Counted from the stretch's first letter, positions 1 to 9,062 are shown. The stretch is 64,000 nucleotides of DNA from Luteolibacter algae (GCF_042683045.1 NZ_JBHUIT010000017.1:62001-126000); one strand, 5' to 3'. Made by a program: numbers and translations. The notes: a model not told the origin generated them from the letters alone.

Positions 1-310
1 GAGAGTCGAATTCCTGCCCGAAGGGCGATTCCTGCCCCCCGAGGCGTGCCAACCGTCCGTCAAGCAAATCAAAGAGGCATGAGCCAAAGATCAGCAAAAT
101 CGCATACTCGTAGAACTTACGGGAAATCTCATAATAGGCTTTTGGCTCCAGCACTCCTTCACCAGATGCACGCTGAACCTCGATTTGCCCGTAGAAAATC
201 ATCAGGACTGCGAAGAATCCGCAGGCAAGATTGCAGGCGGTCATTAGGTTTGGGAGGAAGAAAATCTTCGGCTCGTCCGGGTCACGGCGTTTCGGCATGG
301 GGTGAACCAT
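1..310 (-). CDS. pssA: CDP-diacylglycerol--serine O-phosphatidyltransferase, N-terminal part (runs off the window)
   Basis: Reading the minus strand from the ATG at 308-310 gives about 103 residues with no stop before the window edge. The segment begins MVHPMPKRRDPDEPKIF, has a hydrophobic first helix (residues about 23-40), and ends in the full CDP-alcohol phosphotransferase signature DG-x2-AR-x8-G-x3-D (around residues 84-102), which binds metal and CDP-alcohol. The family makes phosphatidylserine from CDP-diacylglycerol and serine in the membrane. The signature plus an N-terminal FFLPNLMTACNL stretch suggests the PssA branch rather than PgsA. A second possible start is the Met at residue 5. 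The plus-strand reading frame here (46-420) is an antisense shadow. Confidence 0.85.
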   Translation of the reverse strand, partial: MVHPMPKRRDPDEPKIFFLPNLMTACNLACGFFAVLMIFYGQIEVQRASGEGVLEPKAYYEISRKFYEYAILLIFGSCLFDLLDGRLARLGGQESPFGQEFDS

Positions 311-451
311 GTACTCATTCCCTAAAATTCTCAACCGCGAAGAATCAGCGGCGATATCCATGGGAATTGGGCGAATTAGTCAACTTGGCGGTTAGACAAA
401 AGGGATATGTGATGGCATGATGCAAATGGATCAGAAATTCCGTGAATCTTT

Positions 452-1414
452 ATGGCAGTTGAATTCAGAGACTACTACGAATTGCTGGGAATCGGGCGTG
501 AAGCGACCCAGGCAGAGGTGAAAAAGGCGTTTCGCAGGATGGCGAGAAAATATCACCCGGACGTAGCGGAAGATAAGTCCTCCGCCGAAGCGAAGTTCAA
601 GGAGATCAATGAAGCCTATGAGGTGCTGGGCGATTCTGAAAAGCGAAGGAAATATGATGCATTAGGGGCGAATTGGAACCAACAGGGAGGCGCGGCTCCA
701 CCGCCGGGTGGTGGCGGGAATTATTGGGCGGGGCCCGGCGGACAGGAAGTGGAATTTGAGTTTGGCGGCACGGGCTTTAGTGATTTCTTCGAGCAATATT
801 TCTCCGGCGGAAACCGGCGCTCCACCGGTTACGGAAGCTTTTCCGGGCAGGCGGGATCACGCCGCGGTCAGGATATCGAGGGTGATTTGATGGTGACCCT
901 GGAGGAGGCATTCAGTGGATCGACACGCACCATTTCGATGCGGAAGATCGATCCGCGAACCGGAGCGGAGAGTAGCGAGGAGATCCAGGTTCGTATCCCA
1001 GCTGGAATCGGAGAAGGTCAGAGACTGAGGGTTCCCGGCCATGGCGCAGCCGGTAGTGGAGGTGGGGAGGATGGCGACTTGTATCTTAGGGTCCGAATGG
1101 CCGCCCATCCGGATTTCCGGGTTAAAGGTCATGATCTTTACCGGGATCTTGCTTTGGCTCCGTGGGAGGCGGTGCTGGGCTGCCAGATTTCGATTACGTT
1201 GCCAGGCGGTAAGTCCGTTCAGCTGAAAATACCTGCCGGGACCGGCTCGGAAGATCAGCTGCGTATGAAAGGCTACGGCTCGCCCAGAAAGAATAACCCC
1301 GGTGATCTGTATGTGGAGATTTCCATAGAGACGCCTCAGGAGGTGTCACCCGACGAGCGAGGGCATTGGGAAAAACTCCGCGAGATTTCAACATTCAACC
1401 CCAGGGAGAATTGA
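452..1414 (+). CDS. cbpA: DnaJ-type co-chaperone, CbpA-like
   Basis: Predicted 320 aa. An N-terminal J domain (residues about 6-70) carries the HPD motif at 35-37, which stimulates DnaK ATPase. A Gly/Pro/Phe-rich linker follows (about 75-125), then two beta-sandwich client-binding domains (about 140-310). The CxxCxGxG zinc fingers of true DnaJ are absent, so this is the CbpA class. No clear Shine-Dalgarno precedes the ATG. It is followed after 2 bases by a CbpM-like gene, its usual modulator. The pair is likely co-transcribed. Confidence 0.9.
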   Translation: MAVEFRDYYELLGIGREATQAEVKKAFRRMARKYHPDVAEDKSSAEAKFKEINEAYEVLGDSEKRRKYDALGANWNQQGGAAPPPGGGGNYWAGPGGQEVEFEFGGTGFSDFFEQYFSGGNRRSTGYGSFSGQAGSRRGQDIEGDLMVTLEEAFSGSTRTISMRKIDPRTGAESSEEIQVRIPAGIGEGQRLRVPGHGAAGSGGGEDGDLYLRVRMAAHPDFRVKGHDLYRDLALAPWEAVLGCQISITLPGGKSVQLKIPAGTGSEDQLRMKGYGSPRKNNPGDLYVEISIETPQEVSPDERGHWEKLREISTFNPREN

Positions 1415-1416
1415 TA

Positions 1417-1704
1417 ATGAAAATGATAGAACCAGATCCGCACGAGATTCATCCGTTGGAAGTGGTGGTGCGTATGACAGGCTCATCCCGCCGTAAGATC
1501 ATTTTTTACTGCCGCAAGGGAGTCGTCGCTCCGGCAAAGCAGGAAAATGACGAGTGGTTTTTCGATGAAGACTCGGTAATGCGGCTGCGTCACATCGAGC
1601 TCCTACGCCAGCATCATAGAATGAACTGGGCCGCGATCATTACAATCGTCAGGCTGATGGAAGAAAACGAACATCTCCGTGCGGAGTTGCGGTTGCGAAG
1701 GTAG
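1417..1704 (+). CDS. cbpM: CbpM-like chaperone modulator (MerR-like HTH)
   Basis: Predicted 95 aa, starting MKMIEPDPHEIHPLEVV with a GGGAG-type ribosome site just upstream inside the end of the CbpA gene. An upstream in-frame Met at 1366 lies inside cbpA and is less likely. The protein has a MerR-like winged-helix pattern (residues about 15-65, containing CRKGVV and WFFDEDSVMRLRHIELL) and a terminal helix. In E. coli CbpM binds the J domain of CbpA and inhibits both its co-chaperone and DNA-binding activity. Position immediately after cbpA supports the call. Confidence 0.8.
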   Translation: MKMIEPDPHEIHPLEVVVRMTGSSRRKIIFYCRKGVVAPAKQENDEWFFDEDSVMRLRHIELLRQHHRMNWAAIITIVRLMEENEHLRAELRLRR

Positions 1705-1798
1705 ACGCCTCGGCAATATCTCTCCGGAGAAACCCACAACAGCTCACCCAGATGGTAGCGGATAGTTGAATAATTCGCTGAAACGTAGGGGAATAGGA

Positions 1799-3109
1799 CT
1801 ACGCGGGTTCTTCTTCAGGTAGGTCTTTTCCTTTTGTCTCTGGTGCCCAGATGAGTGCGATCGCTCCGAGAATGTAGATGCCTGCCATAATGCATGCCGC
1901 TGAGCGGAAGGAAAGATGGACGCTGAGGTAACCAAGCAAGAGAGGTGCAGGTGCAGCGAGATAGCGGACCGTATTGTAACAGAAGCCGACTCCGGTTCCG
2001 CGCAGACGCGTTGGGAACAACTCCGGAAAATAGATGGAATAACCAGCGAATAGCGAGAGTTGAGCAAAGCCCATGAGGGGCAGCATCCACATCGCGTCCC
2101 CAGCGGAGTTCAGATTGCTGAAAACGAAAACTGTTGTGATGAAACAGAGGATAAATGAGCAGAGAAAGGCGAGCCGCCTGCTGAGGAAGGTGGCAACAAA
2201 AGTGAAACTCGCCATTCCCAGGAACGAGCCGATATCTTGCAAAGCGGTGCCCCAGGAACGGACGGAATCGATTTTCGACTGCGACTCCCCTTTGAGTGCT
2301 TCCGAGATCAATTCCGGGGAGAAAAATCCTATGCCCCACAGGCCTATCATGCCTGCCACGCCGAGCCCAAGCCCGACGAGCGCGTGTTTCCGCCATTTCG
2401 GATGACGAAACATTTCTGTGACAGAGCCAGCTTCCGTGCCGGCGATGCCCCTGGCACGATTTTCTCTGAGACTGAGCCACACCTCGGGTTCGCGAAGTAG
2501 TCGCATCATCGGGACGACGATGAGTGCCGGAATGATGCCAATGAAAAATAGAGACCGCCAGCCCTCGAAGCCGAAGAGGCCGTGGGCGGAACTGGGTGGA
2601 ATGACCAGCGAGATCATCGAGCCCATGACGTTGCCGATGGCAGCGAGAGTCTGGAGAGCACCAAGTGCTGGAGCACGAAATCTTCCGGGAATGGATTCCG
2701 CAACCAAAGTCGTCGCGGAGCCGAACATGCCGCCAATACCGATGCCGGCGATGAAACGATAGAGCACGAAATCCACCCAGCCGTGAGCCAGGCCGGAAAG
2801 GCCGGTGAAAATCGAATAGAGCAGTAGAGTGATGGTGAGTGCGCGCACTCGGCCGTAGCGATCGCTATACATGCCGATGATGATGCCTCCTGTCGCCCAC
2901 CCTAGAATCATGGAAGTGGTGGCGTAGCCGATGTAGGTTTTCACCAGCGCCGGGTCGACAGTGCCGCCGAGGAGGTCTTTCACTGCCGCCTCCCGCGCAA
3001 GGACGAACAAGCGCTGATCCATGCAGTCGAAGAGCCAGCCCAGCGATGCGAGGATGACCACGATCCAGTGATAGCGGGACATGCGTTCTTGGTTTTGTAA
3101 ATTGGACAT
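1799..3109 (-). CDS. MFS transporter, last gene of the Moc-like catabolic operon
   Basis: Predicted 436 aa with about twelve hydrophobic segments and the major-facilitator loop 2-3 signature GMYSDRYGRVRALT (residues about 79-92). The general type resembles the metabolite:H+ symporters (SV2, aromatic-acid and sugar-acid carriers). The N-terminal GWLFDCMDQRLF stretch fits TM1 of those families. It follows the TIM-barrel gene by 22 bases, so it probably imports the pathway substrate or an outer-membrane-released product. The actual solute cannot be read from sequence. No Shine-Dalgarno is visible upstream of the ATG. Confidence 0.85.
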   Translation of the reverse strand: MSNLQNQERMSRYHWIVVILASLGWLFDCMDQRLFVLAREAAVKDLLGGTVDPALVKTYIGYATTSMILGWATGGIIIGMYSDRYGRVRALTITLLLYSIFTGLSGLAHGWVDFVLYRFIAGIGIGGMFGSATTLVAESIPGRFRAPALGALQTLAAIGNVMGSMISLVIPPSSAHGLFGFEGWRSLFFIGIIPALIVVPMMRLLREPEVWLSLRENRARGIAGTEAGSVTEMFRHPKWRKHALVGLGLGVAGMIGLWGIGFFSPELISEALKGESQSKIDSVRSWGTALQDIGSFLGMASFTFVATFLSRRLAFLCSFILCFITTVFVFSNLNSAGDAMWMLPLMGFAQLSLFAGYSIYFPELFPTRLRGTGVGFCYNTVRYLAAPAPLLLGYLSVHLSFRSAACIMAGIYILGAIALIWAPETKGKDLPEEEPA

Positions 3110-3131
3110 GAATTTTTTGGTTTTAAGTTTG

Positions 3132-4031
3132 CTAGATTGAATCAGCAGCGATGCCGGACAGGATTTTTTCCAGGCGTTTCCCGTATTCGATGAAGCTGGC
3201 GAAGCGGGCTTCTGCTGTGGCGGACTGGCTGGAATCGTGGAAAACCACGGAGAGGTGAGGCTCGATGCTGAGTCCGGCGGCGTATCCGTTTTTGTGGAGA
3301 TCGGTGAGGATTTTCACCACATCTCCATCGCCATCGCCCGGCCAGACGTAGTCGGCATCTTCGAAGACTGAGTCGGGGTTCTCGCCGAGGTAGCGCCCGT
3401 CCTTGATGTGGACGTGCTCGATGAACTCACGGACATTTTGGTAAAATTCCCAGGAAGATTGGCGTGGATGTGGCGCGGGTTTGGAGCGATCCGCAGTGGT
3501 CGCTGGGTTAGCGGTATCGAAGATGAGTTTTAGTCTAGGGACTTTTTCGATGAGCTGCATGGTGAACTGCCAGCCCATGCCGCCGTAGTTCGCGCAGTTT
3601 TCATGAAGCACCTGCAGATCTTCCTCGGCGAAACGGCCGGCGATGCGGCGCAGTCTTTCCACGCGTTCCTCCAGCATCTGATCTCTGGCATCGCGGCCGG
3701 GAAGAACCGCGTAGCTCATGATGCGGATGTGTTTGCAGCCGAGAGCTTTCATGCGTGGGATGGCGCGCTCGATCTCCTCCAGATCACGATCAATGGGATC
3801 AAGTATGGACTTCCCCCAGTTCGCGATGGTGGAGCCCAAGGCGTTGGCCCGTATCTGGTTTTCCTCAAGGGCTTCCGCGACTGTTTCGAACTCTTTTTCA
3901 GAAATGTCGGTGATGTTTTTTCCGTTCACGCTACGGAGCTCGATGTGCGACCAGCCGAGGGTCTTTATGGCTTTGATCTGGCCGTGGATGTCTTCGGCGG
4001 CTTCGTCTGCAAATCCGGTTAGAAAGGTCAT
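3132..4031 (-). CDS. Sugar phosphate isomerase/epimerase, IolE/MocC-like TIM barrel
   Basis: Predicted 299 aa from MTFLTGFADEAAEDI. The open frame extends upstream to 4568 but only inside the oxidoreductase gene, and an ATGA overlap (4028-4031) fixes this start by translational coupling. The sequence has the xylose-isomerase-like barrel pattern with likely divalent-metal ligands Glu in HIELRS, Glu in VLHENCANYG, Asp in LIFDTANP, His in HVHIKDG and Glu in LSIEPHL. Members isomerise or dehydrate keto-sugars and keto-inositols (IolE, MocC), or split 3-keto-glycosides. In this operon it would act after the Gfo/Idh/MocA dehydrogenase. The precise reaction is inferred. Confidence 0.85.
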   Translation of the reverse strand: MTFLTGFADEAAEDIHGQIKAIKTLGWSHIELRSVNGKNITDISEKEFETVAEALEENQIRANALGSTIANWGKSILDPIDRDLEEIERAIPRMKALGCKHIRIMSYAVLPGRDARDQMLEERVERLRRIAGRFAEEDLQVLHENCANYGGMGWQFTMQLIEKVPRLKLIFDTANPATTADRSKPAPHPRQSSWEFYQNVREFIEHVHIKDGRYLGENPDSVFEDADYVWPGDGDGDVVKILTDLHKNGYAAGLSIEPHLSVVFHDSSQSATAEARFASFIEYGKRLEKILSGIAADSI

Positions 4032-5056
4032 GGGAATGTGATGAGTTTTTGATATTGGTGGGATGTCTTGATCCCATCGAGCAGAGCGAGGAGCCGGATG
4101 GACTCTCTGCGGGAAACGGAATATGGAGTTTCGCCCGAAAGATCGGCGGCGACGTCTTGATAAATCGCGACGGGATCCCCAAAGAGGTCTTCGCCGACCG
4201 TTTCGGTGCGGCAGGTGGATGGCGAGCCCTCCATGTCTTTGACTTTTGTCGGGTCGTCCGGGTGTGACGGTTGGCCGGTGATGACGTCCAGCGTGGTGCT
4301 GTTTCCAATGATGCATCCGCCCGTGCCTTGCACAAACCAGTTTGCCAAACCACGGGGCGCGAACGACCACTCCGAGTGAATGCGGATCCCGTTTTCCATG
4401 GTGATGACGCAATGGAAAATATCTTCCGCGTTGCCAGGATTGAGGACGCGGGCGCAGGAGCCGAAGAGGTGGCGTGGCTCGCCACCAGCAAGCAGGATGG
4501 GCGGCTCCACGAGGTGCGCGCCCCAGTTCAGGATGATGCCGCCGCCGCATTCCGTGCGGGTCTGCCAATCACTGCGCGTCGCGAATCCATAGACCGCACG
4601 GCGTATTGAGAAGACTTTTCCAATTTCCCCGGAGTGGATAATTTCCTGAATCCTACGGAAATCCGTGCCCCAGCGCGCGGGCAGAAACGGGAAAACTTTT
4701 CTCCCCACAGCATCCGCAGCGCGGTAAATATCGGCGACTTCGTGTTGATTGATGCCGAGAGGTTTGGTGACAAGAATGTGGCAACCGGCGGTGAGCGCAT
4801 CGCAGGCCATGGCGTGGTGCTGATCGTTTCGTGTGACGATGATGACAAGCTCCGGGCGGATTTCACGCAGCATTTCCTGATAGTTGGAAAATGTCGGGCA
4901 ATGGAAGTCCTCGCTGGCCTGTCGAAGGCTCGCTTCTGATTTGCTGGAGATGGCGACAATCTGAAACGCATTGGCATTTCCCCGGAGACCGGAGGCGTGG
5001 AGATAGCGCCCGCTACGTCCGTAGCCGATGATGACGGTGCGGATGGGGGATTTCAT
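4028..5056 (-). CDS. Gfo/Idh/MocA-family NAD(P)-dependent oxidoreductase
   Basis: Predicted 342 aa. An N-terminal Rossmann fold has the dinucleotide motif GYGRSGR at residues about 10-16. The family's EKP motif is present as TKP (LVTKPLGIN, about 97-105), and the C-terminal alpha/beta domain carries GGGIILNWGAHLVE, which holds the catalytic His/Asp area in relatives. The family oxidises sugar or inositol hydroxyls, including MocA of rhizopine breakdown and IolG. No Tat or Sec signal is seen, so it is cytoplasmic. It is coupled by ATGA overlaps both to the deacetylase before it and to the TIM-barrel gene after it. Confidence 0.88.
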   Translation of the reverse strand: MKSPIRTVIIGYGRSGRYLHASGLRGNANAFQIVAISSKSEASLRQASEDFHCPTFSNYQEMLREIRPELVIIVTRNDQHHAMACDALTAGCHILVTKPLGINQHEVADIYRAADAVGRKVFPFLPARWGTDFRRIQEIIHSGEIGKVFSIRRAVYGFATRSDWQTRTECGGGIILNWGAHLVEPPILLAGGEPRHLFGSCARVLNPGNAEDIFHCVITMENGIRIHSEWSFAPRGLANWFVQGTGGCIIGNSTTLDVITGQPSHPDDPTKVKDMEGSPSTCRTETVGEDLFGDPVAIYQDVAADLSGETPYSVSRRESIRLLALLDGIKTSHQYQKLITFP

Positions 5057-5745
5057 GCGGAGTTCCGGGTGAGTTGATCGACGGTGGCGGATTCGAGGAA
5101 AGGAGACTCGATGATGAAATCCAATGCCCGGGCGAGAGAGGCTTCGCTTATCGGCCCCCAGCCTTCGTCCTCAAGGCCGTGGAGCATGTATAAAAAGCCG
5201 GGAGCTTCCGAGGCTGCGGCAGCTACGAGTTTTTCTAGAAGATGCTCGTCACAGAAATCAGGCCCATGCCATGAACAAGTCAGCGAGCGCCGTGAGAGCT
5301 GGCCCGAGTAAAGCAAGCCGTCTCCCGGCAGCCCGTGGCTTCCACAAGTGCGGATGGCCCTGACATTATCTAACAGGTAAGCATCGATCTCCGGCGTTGA
5401 GCGATTGTAGGTGAGGTGATAGGTCACTTCCTTGGGATTGAATCCACTGAGATGTTGCTCGAAATAGGCGAGGCACGCGTCGATTTTCGAGCAAGCTTCT
5501 GCGAAAGTAATTTTCGTGAGATCGCTGTGATCGTAGCCGTGCGGATGGATGCTGTGGCCGCGTTTCTGGAGTTCGTTCCAGAGGGTGAAATTTCCTTTCG
5601 GAAACTCATCGAGGAAGCCGCATGGATTCGCAAGCACGGCGAAGGTAGTGTGCAGGTTTCGTTCCTCGAAGATGCGCGCGATCTTCAAGCAGCTTTTTTC
5701 GAATCCGTCGTCGAATACGAGGCTGGCGAGGGTTTTGGTGAGCAT
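5053..5745 (-). CDS. NodB-type polysaccharide deacetylase-like protein
   Basis: Predicted 230 aa, cytoplasmic with no signal peptide. The NodB fold is indicated by LVFDDGF (residues about 9-15; the TFDDG motif with its two catalytic/metal Asp residues) and the HxHGxxHS stretch around 64-71, which supplies metal-binding His residues. A late LHGLEDEGWG segment fits the family's LxHD/HP-like motif 5. Members remove N- or O-acyl groups from sugars. In a cluster that resembles rhizopine (an amino-inositol) catabolism, an N-deacetylase would make sense, but this is inference. It ends in an ATGA overlap with the next gene. Confidence 0.8.
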   Translation of the reverse strand: MLTKTLASLVFDDGFEKSCLKIARIFEERNLHTTFAVLANPCGFLDEFPKGNFTLWNELQKRGHSIHPHGYDHSDLTKITFAEACSKIDACLAYFEQHLSGFNPKEVTYHLTYNRSTPEIDAYLLDNVRAIRTCGSHGLPGDGLLYSGQLSRRSLTCSWHGPDFCDEHLLEKLVAAAASEAPGFLYMLHGLEDEGWGPISEASLARALDFIIESPFLESATVDQLTRNSA

Positions 5746-5748
5746 GGT

Positions 5749-6741
5749 CTAGGCAGATCTTTCGGTGTTCCCGTCTACGGTCGCTTTGCTGAGATAGTAA
5801 AAATTTTTTACCCAGACGTGGTTGCGGCGGATGCGCTCGAAAGCTTCCTCGGGAAGCGGGCCGCGCGAGGCCGCTTCGAGCGCGGTGTCGATACGGGCTG
5901 CGGAGCTGAGGGAAAGCGCGAGTGAGGAGACTCCTGGGTGGCTGAGCGCGAAACGTATCGAAAGCTCGTTGAGATCCATTGCCTCGTTGCAGAGATCGGC
6001 GCGGAGAGCTGCAATACGATTTAGATACTCGGTGACCAGCTCGGGAGAGGCGTTTGAAAGTTTGACATCGTTTTTCAATACTTCGCGGCTGCCACCCGTG
6101 GCGAGAACGCCGGAGTGATCGAATACGCAGCGCGCGATGACGGCCACGCCTTTTTCATGACAGAGCGGAATGGTGCTGACAAACGGGCGGGACTCGAAGG
6201 TGTTGAGAATGATCTGCACGGAATCGACCAACTGCTTTTCCACCAGGGGTAGAACCGCATCGTGCTCATGATCTTGCGCACTGACGCCGATGTAGCGGAT
6301 TTTCCCTTCGTCGCGCAGTTGATGGAGGGTTTCCAGCCACTCGGTATTGTGAGACCAAAGGTAATACCACTGGTGAAGCTGGATCAGATCCAAGTGCTCG
6401 CGCCCCAGTGTGCGGAGGCTGGTTTCGACCGATTTACGGATGCTTTCCGGCGTGAACTGCTCGTGGATGGGGACAGGGAAACGCCAGTTGCTGATGTCTT
6501 TCGGCTTTACTTTGGTCGCGATGAACGGCTTTTCGCCCTTCCATTCGCGCAGGGTGGCGGCGACGACTGCTTCACTTTCGCCGTAGTTTCGCGCGGTATC
6601 AATGAAGTCCATTCCCGCTTCGAGAGCGTGTAGAAGCGGCCGGGAAATCCCGTTTGAATCCGGGCGGATGCGCATGGCTCCGAATGCGATGGGATTGAAG
6701 GAAAGTTCTGTGGAGCCGAAGGGGCGTTTTGGCATATTCAT
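5749..6741 (-). CDS. Aldo/keto reductase
   Basis: Predicted 330 aa. The AKR (alpha/beta)8 pattern is clear: FIDTARNYGESE carries the catalytic Asp and Tyr (residues about 47-54), FIATKVKP the Lys, and DLIQLHQWYY the His. The C-terminal NADPH-binding region follows (ALSHPGVSSLAL). The family reduces or oxidises sugar carbonyls and hydroxyls with NADP(H). It sits 3 bases before the deacetylase and 18 bases after the Moc-like oxygenase. It may handle an aldehyde or ketone produced in the same pathway. Confidence 0.88.
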   Translation of the reverse strand: MNMPKRPFGSTELSFNPIAFGAMRIRPDSNGISRPLLHALEAGMDFIDTARNYGESEAVVAATLREWKGEKPFIATKVKPKDISNWRFPVPIHEQFTPESIRKSVETSLRTLGREHLDLIQLHQWYYLWSHNTEWLETLHQLRDEGKIRYIGVSAQDHEHDAVLPLVEKQLVDSVQIILNTFESRPFVSTIPLCHEKGVAVIARCVFDHSGVLATGGSREVLKNDVKLSNASPELVTEYLNRIAALRADLCNEAMDLNELSIRFALSHPGVSSLALSLSSAARIDTALEAASRGPLPEEAFERIRRNHVWVKNFYYLSKATVDGNTERSA

Positions 6742-6759
6742 TGGAAATGGTTCGAGTTT

Positions 6760-9045
6760 TTAAAATTCGTCGTAGGCGATATCTGCGGCACATACGGAGA
6801 AATCTTGTGTGAGCATGTGCTTGGTGGCTTGCAGCATTACGGGTGGGCCGCAGAGGTAGTATTCCGCGCTTTCGGGACGCGGGTGCAGCGCCAGGTAGGT
6901 TTTCCGGAGATGCTCGTGGATGAAGCCGGTGGGGCCCTTCCAGTCATCGCTTTCCTGTGGCTCGGAAAGAGCGATGTGGAGGGTGAAATTCGGGAAGCGT
7001 TTCTCAATCTCGCGGAATTCTTCTTCGTAGAAAATTTCACACGCGGAGCGAGCGCCATACCAGAATGAGATGTTGCGATCCGTGCCGAGTGTCTCGAGCA
7101 GATGGATGATGTGTGATCTCAGCGGTGCCATGCCCGCCCCGCCGCCGACGTAGATCATTTCCCGCTGGGTGTCCTTGATCAGAAAGTCTCCGAATGGACC
7201 TATCGCCGTGACGGTGTCACCAGCTTTGAGATTGTGGACAAATGAGGAGCCAACGCCCGCATTGCAATCCTGCCCACGTGGCGGAGTGGCGATCCTGACG
7301 TTGAACTTGAGGAGGCCGGGTTCATGTCCCGGCGCGGTGGCGAGGGAGTAATTCCGACGGCAGCGGATGGAGTTGTTTGCACGGTTTTCGTAGAGTCCCT
7401 GTTGTTTCCAAACACTGCTAAACGGCTCGGGAATTTCGAAATCCGCGAAGGAAATTTCTCCATAGGCCGGGATGTCCAGCCGCATATATTGGCCGGGGAG
7501 GTAGGTGGGGAAATCCTCAGGTGCTTCCGGCTCAAGGACGAGTTCCTTGATGAAGGTGGAGACGTATCTGTTGCTCTTGATCTTGAATCGGCGAGTTTTT
7601 CTGGCGAAGGAGTCGGCGGATTCTGGCAAAAGATTTATCCTGCCATCGCGAATTTCCACAGGATAGGTTGCGAGGGCGACACAAGCTGGCGGGCGCACGG
7701 CTTCGCCGTTGGTGATGTCGAATCGGCCGTTGTGTTTCGGGCATTCCACGATGCTGCCTTTTACCAATCCACCGGCGAGGTGGGTGTTGCCGTGTGTGCA
7801 GATGCCATCGGTGGCATGGAATTTTCCCTCGGCCGTGTGGTAGATCGCGTAGGTTTTTTCCGCGTGGTCGAAGCGGATGACATCGTTCGTATCGAGATCC
7901 GCAGCTGCACAGACATCGACCCAGCCATCGGCTCCGAGTTTCCCCTCGATGGCAAGAGGTGCTGTGGAGGCCGTGGTGCCTACGGGGCGGGCGGTGGCGG
8001 GGAGAGTTCTCCTGATGAAATATCCGGGGTCTTTGATCTGCTTAAAAACAGCGGGGATAATCTCCTTATACGCACTGAGGAGGCTCGGATAGGGCGCTGG
8101 GCAGTCGTCCTTGACCAGTTCGTGCAGCTTTGGGTGTTGGTGGTATGGCACCATCGGAAACATGTGGTGCTCCAGGTGGTAGTTCATATTCCAGTAGAGA
8201 AAACGGTTGATCGGGTTCATGCGGATCGTGCGGCAGTTCAACCGGTGATCGAGCACGTTTTCGGCAAGGCCAGCGTGTTGCGTCCAGCCATAGATTGCCA
8301 TGAGCCAGGCTCCGTAGAGGTTCGGGCCCAGGACGAATACGAAGGGCATCCAGGTGCCAAAGTAGATCGCCGTTGCAAAAATAGTCAGATAGATCGCCGC
8401 GTAGATCCGGGCCCGGAGGAACACTTTCGGATACTCGGCCGACGGGATGAAGGTTGCTTCCTCCGGTGTCACGCGACCTGTGGAGTGCAGAAAAATGTTT
8501 TTCAGATACCTGCGGAATGCTTGGAAATTGATGCACTTGAGCAGCATCGCTTTGATGTCCGGCGGGCGTGGCACGGCGATCTCCGGATCACGGCCAACGA
8601 TGATTGTGTCGCTATGGTGGCGGGTGTGGCTCCAGCGCCAGGGGATAGATTCCCGCAGGACCATGAACGATGCCACTTCGTAAAGCGCGTTGTTAAGCCA
8701 GTCGGTTTTGAACGCGGTGCCGTGACTGGACTCGTGCCAGCGGGAGTCCGAAGCGGAAGCCCAGAGCAGTGCATAACACATGGCAGGGAAGACGGCCCAC
8801 CACGTGCCCCAAAGGGCGAAAATCGCCGCGCCAAATGCGGCGATGAGGCCGAAGTAAATGATACAGTCACGGATCGCCGGTCCATCTTTGCGAGTGAGCA
8901 GGGTCTTGAGCTGTTCACGCGAGATGGGAGAGGTATACCAATCGGCCTCAGCAAGCCCTTTTGCGACTGCTAGTTCCGAGTTTTTACCGATGAGGCTGTA
9001 GTCCTGCAGGAGATTTTCCGCAGGCGAGGTTTCTGCCGGGTTCAT
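6760..9045 (-). CDS. MocD-MocE-MocF-like fusion: membrane desaturase/hydroxylase, Rieske ferredoxin and FAD/NADH reductase in one chain
   Basis: Predicted 761 aa from the ATG at 9045 (a TTG at 9081 would add 12 residues but overlaps the preceding gene). Residues 1-350 are a membrane di-iron desaturase/hydroxylase with His boxes HESSH (104-108), HTRHH (140-144) and HLEHH (290-294). Residues about 373-475 are a Rieske [2Fe-2S] ferredoxin with C416-x-H418 and C435-x2-H438. It closely resembles the MocE type from memory (ECPKHNGRFD, RFDH). Residues about 485-761 are an NqrF-like reductase with FAD motif RNYS (564-567), the NADH loop GGGAGMAPLRS (634-644), CGPP and a C-terminal aromatic residue. 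NqrF's own N-terminal ferredoxin is absent and the Rieske domain takes its place. This makes a self-sufficient NADH-to-oxygenase chain. Rhizobial MocDEF O-demethylate rhizopine as separate proteins. The substrate here is unknown. Confidence 0.88.
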   Translation of the reverse strand: MNPAETSPAENLLQDYSLIGKNSELAVAKGLAEADWYTSPISREQLKTLLTRKDGPAIRDCIIYFGLIAAFGAAIFALWGTWWAVFPAMCYALLWASASDSRWHESSHGTAFKTDWLNNALYEVASFMVLRESIPWRWSHTRHHSDTIIVGRDPEIAVPRPPDIKAMLLKCINFQAFRRYLKNIFLHSTGRVTPEEATFIPSAEYPKVFLRARIYAAIYLTIFATAIYFGTWMPFVFVLGPNLYGAWLMAIYGWTQHAGLAENVLDHRLNCRTIRMNPINRFLYWNMNYHLEHHMFPMVPYHQHPKLHELVKDDCPAPYPSLLSAYKEIIPAVFKQIKDPGYFIRRTLPATARPVGTTASTAPLAIEGKLGADGWVDVCAAADLDTNDVIRFDHAEKTYAIYHTAEGKFHATDGICTHGNTHLAGGLVKGSIVECPKHNGRFDITNGEAVRPPACVALATYPVEIRDGRINLLPESADSFARKTRRFKIKSNRYVSTFIKELVLEPEAPEDFPTYLPGQYMRLDIPAYGEISFADFEIPEPFSSVWKQQGLYENRANNSIRCRRNYSLATAPGHEPGLLKFNVRIATPPRGQDCNAGVGSSFVHNLKAGDTVTAIGPFGDFLIKDTQREMIYVGGGAGMAPLRSHIIHLLETLGTDRNISFWYGARSACEIFYEEEFREIEKRFPNFTLHIALSEPQESDDWKGPTGFIHEHLRKTYLALHPRPESAEYYLCGPPVMLQATKHMLTQDFSVCAADIAYDEF

Positions 9046-9062
9046 GAGGGGGGTGTTTGAGA

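Noticed and set aside
46..420. 124-aa plus-strand reading frame at the window start
   Set aside because: Antisense to the pssA fragment, which has the exact CDP-alcohol transferase signature.
4032..4568. Upstream extension of the TIM-barrel gene
   Set aside because: This part is out of frame with and inside the Gfo/Idh/MocA gene; the ATGA overlap at 4028-4031 gives the start.
7324..8973. 549-aa plus-strand reading frame
   Set aside because: It lies entirely antisense to the Moc-like fusion gene, whose motifs are conserved. Long antisense frames are expected in GC-rich coding DNA.
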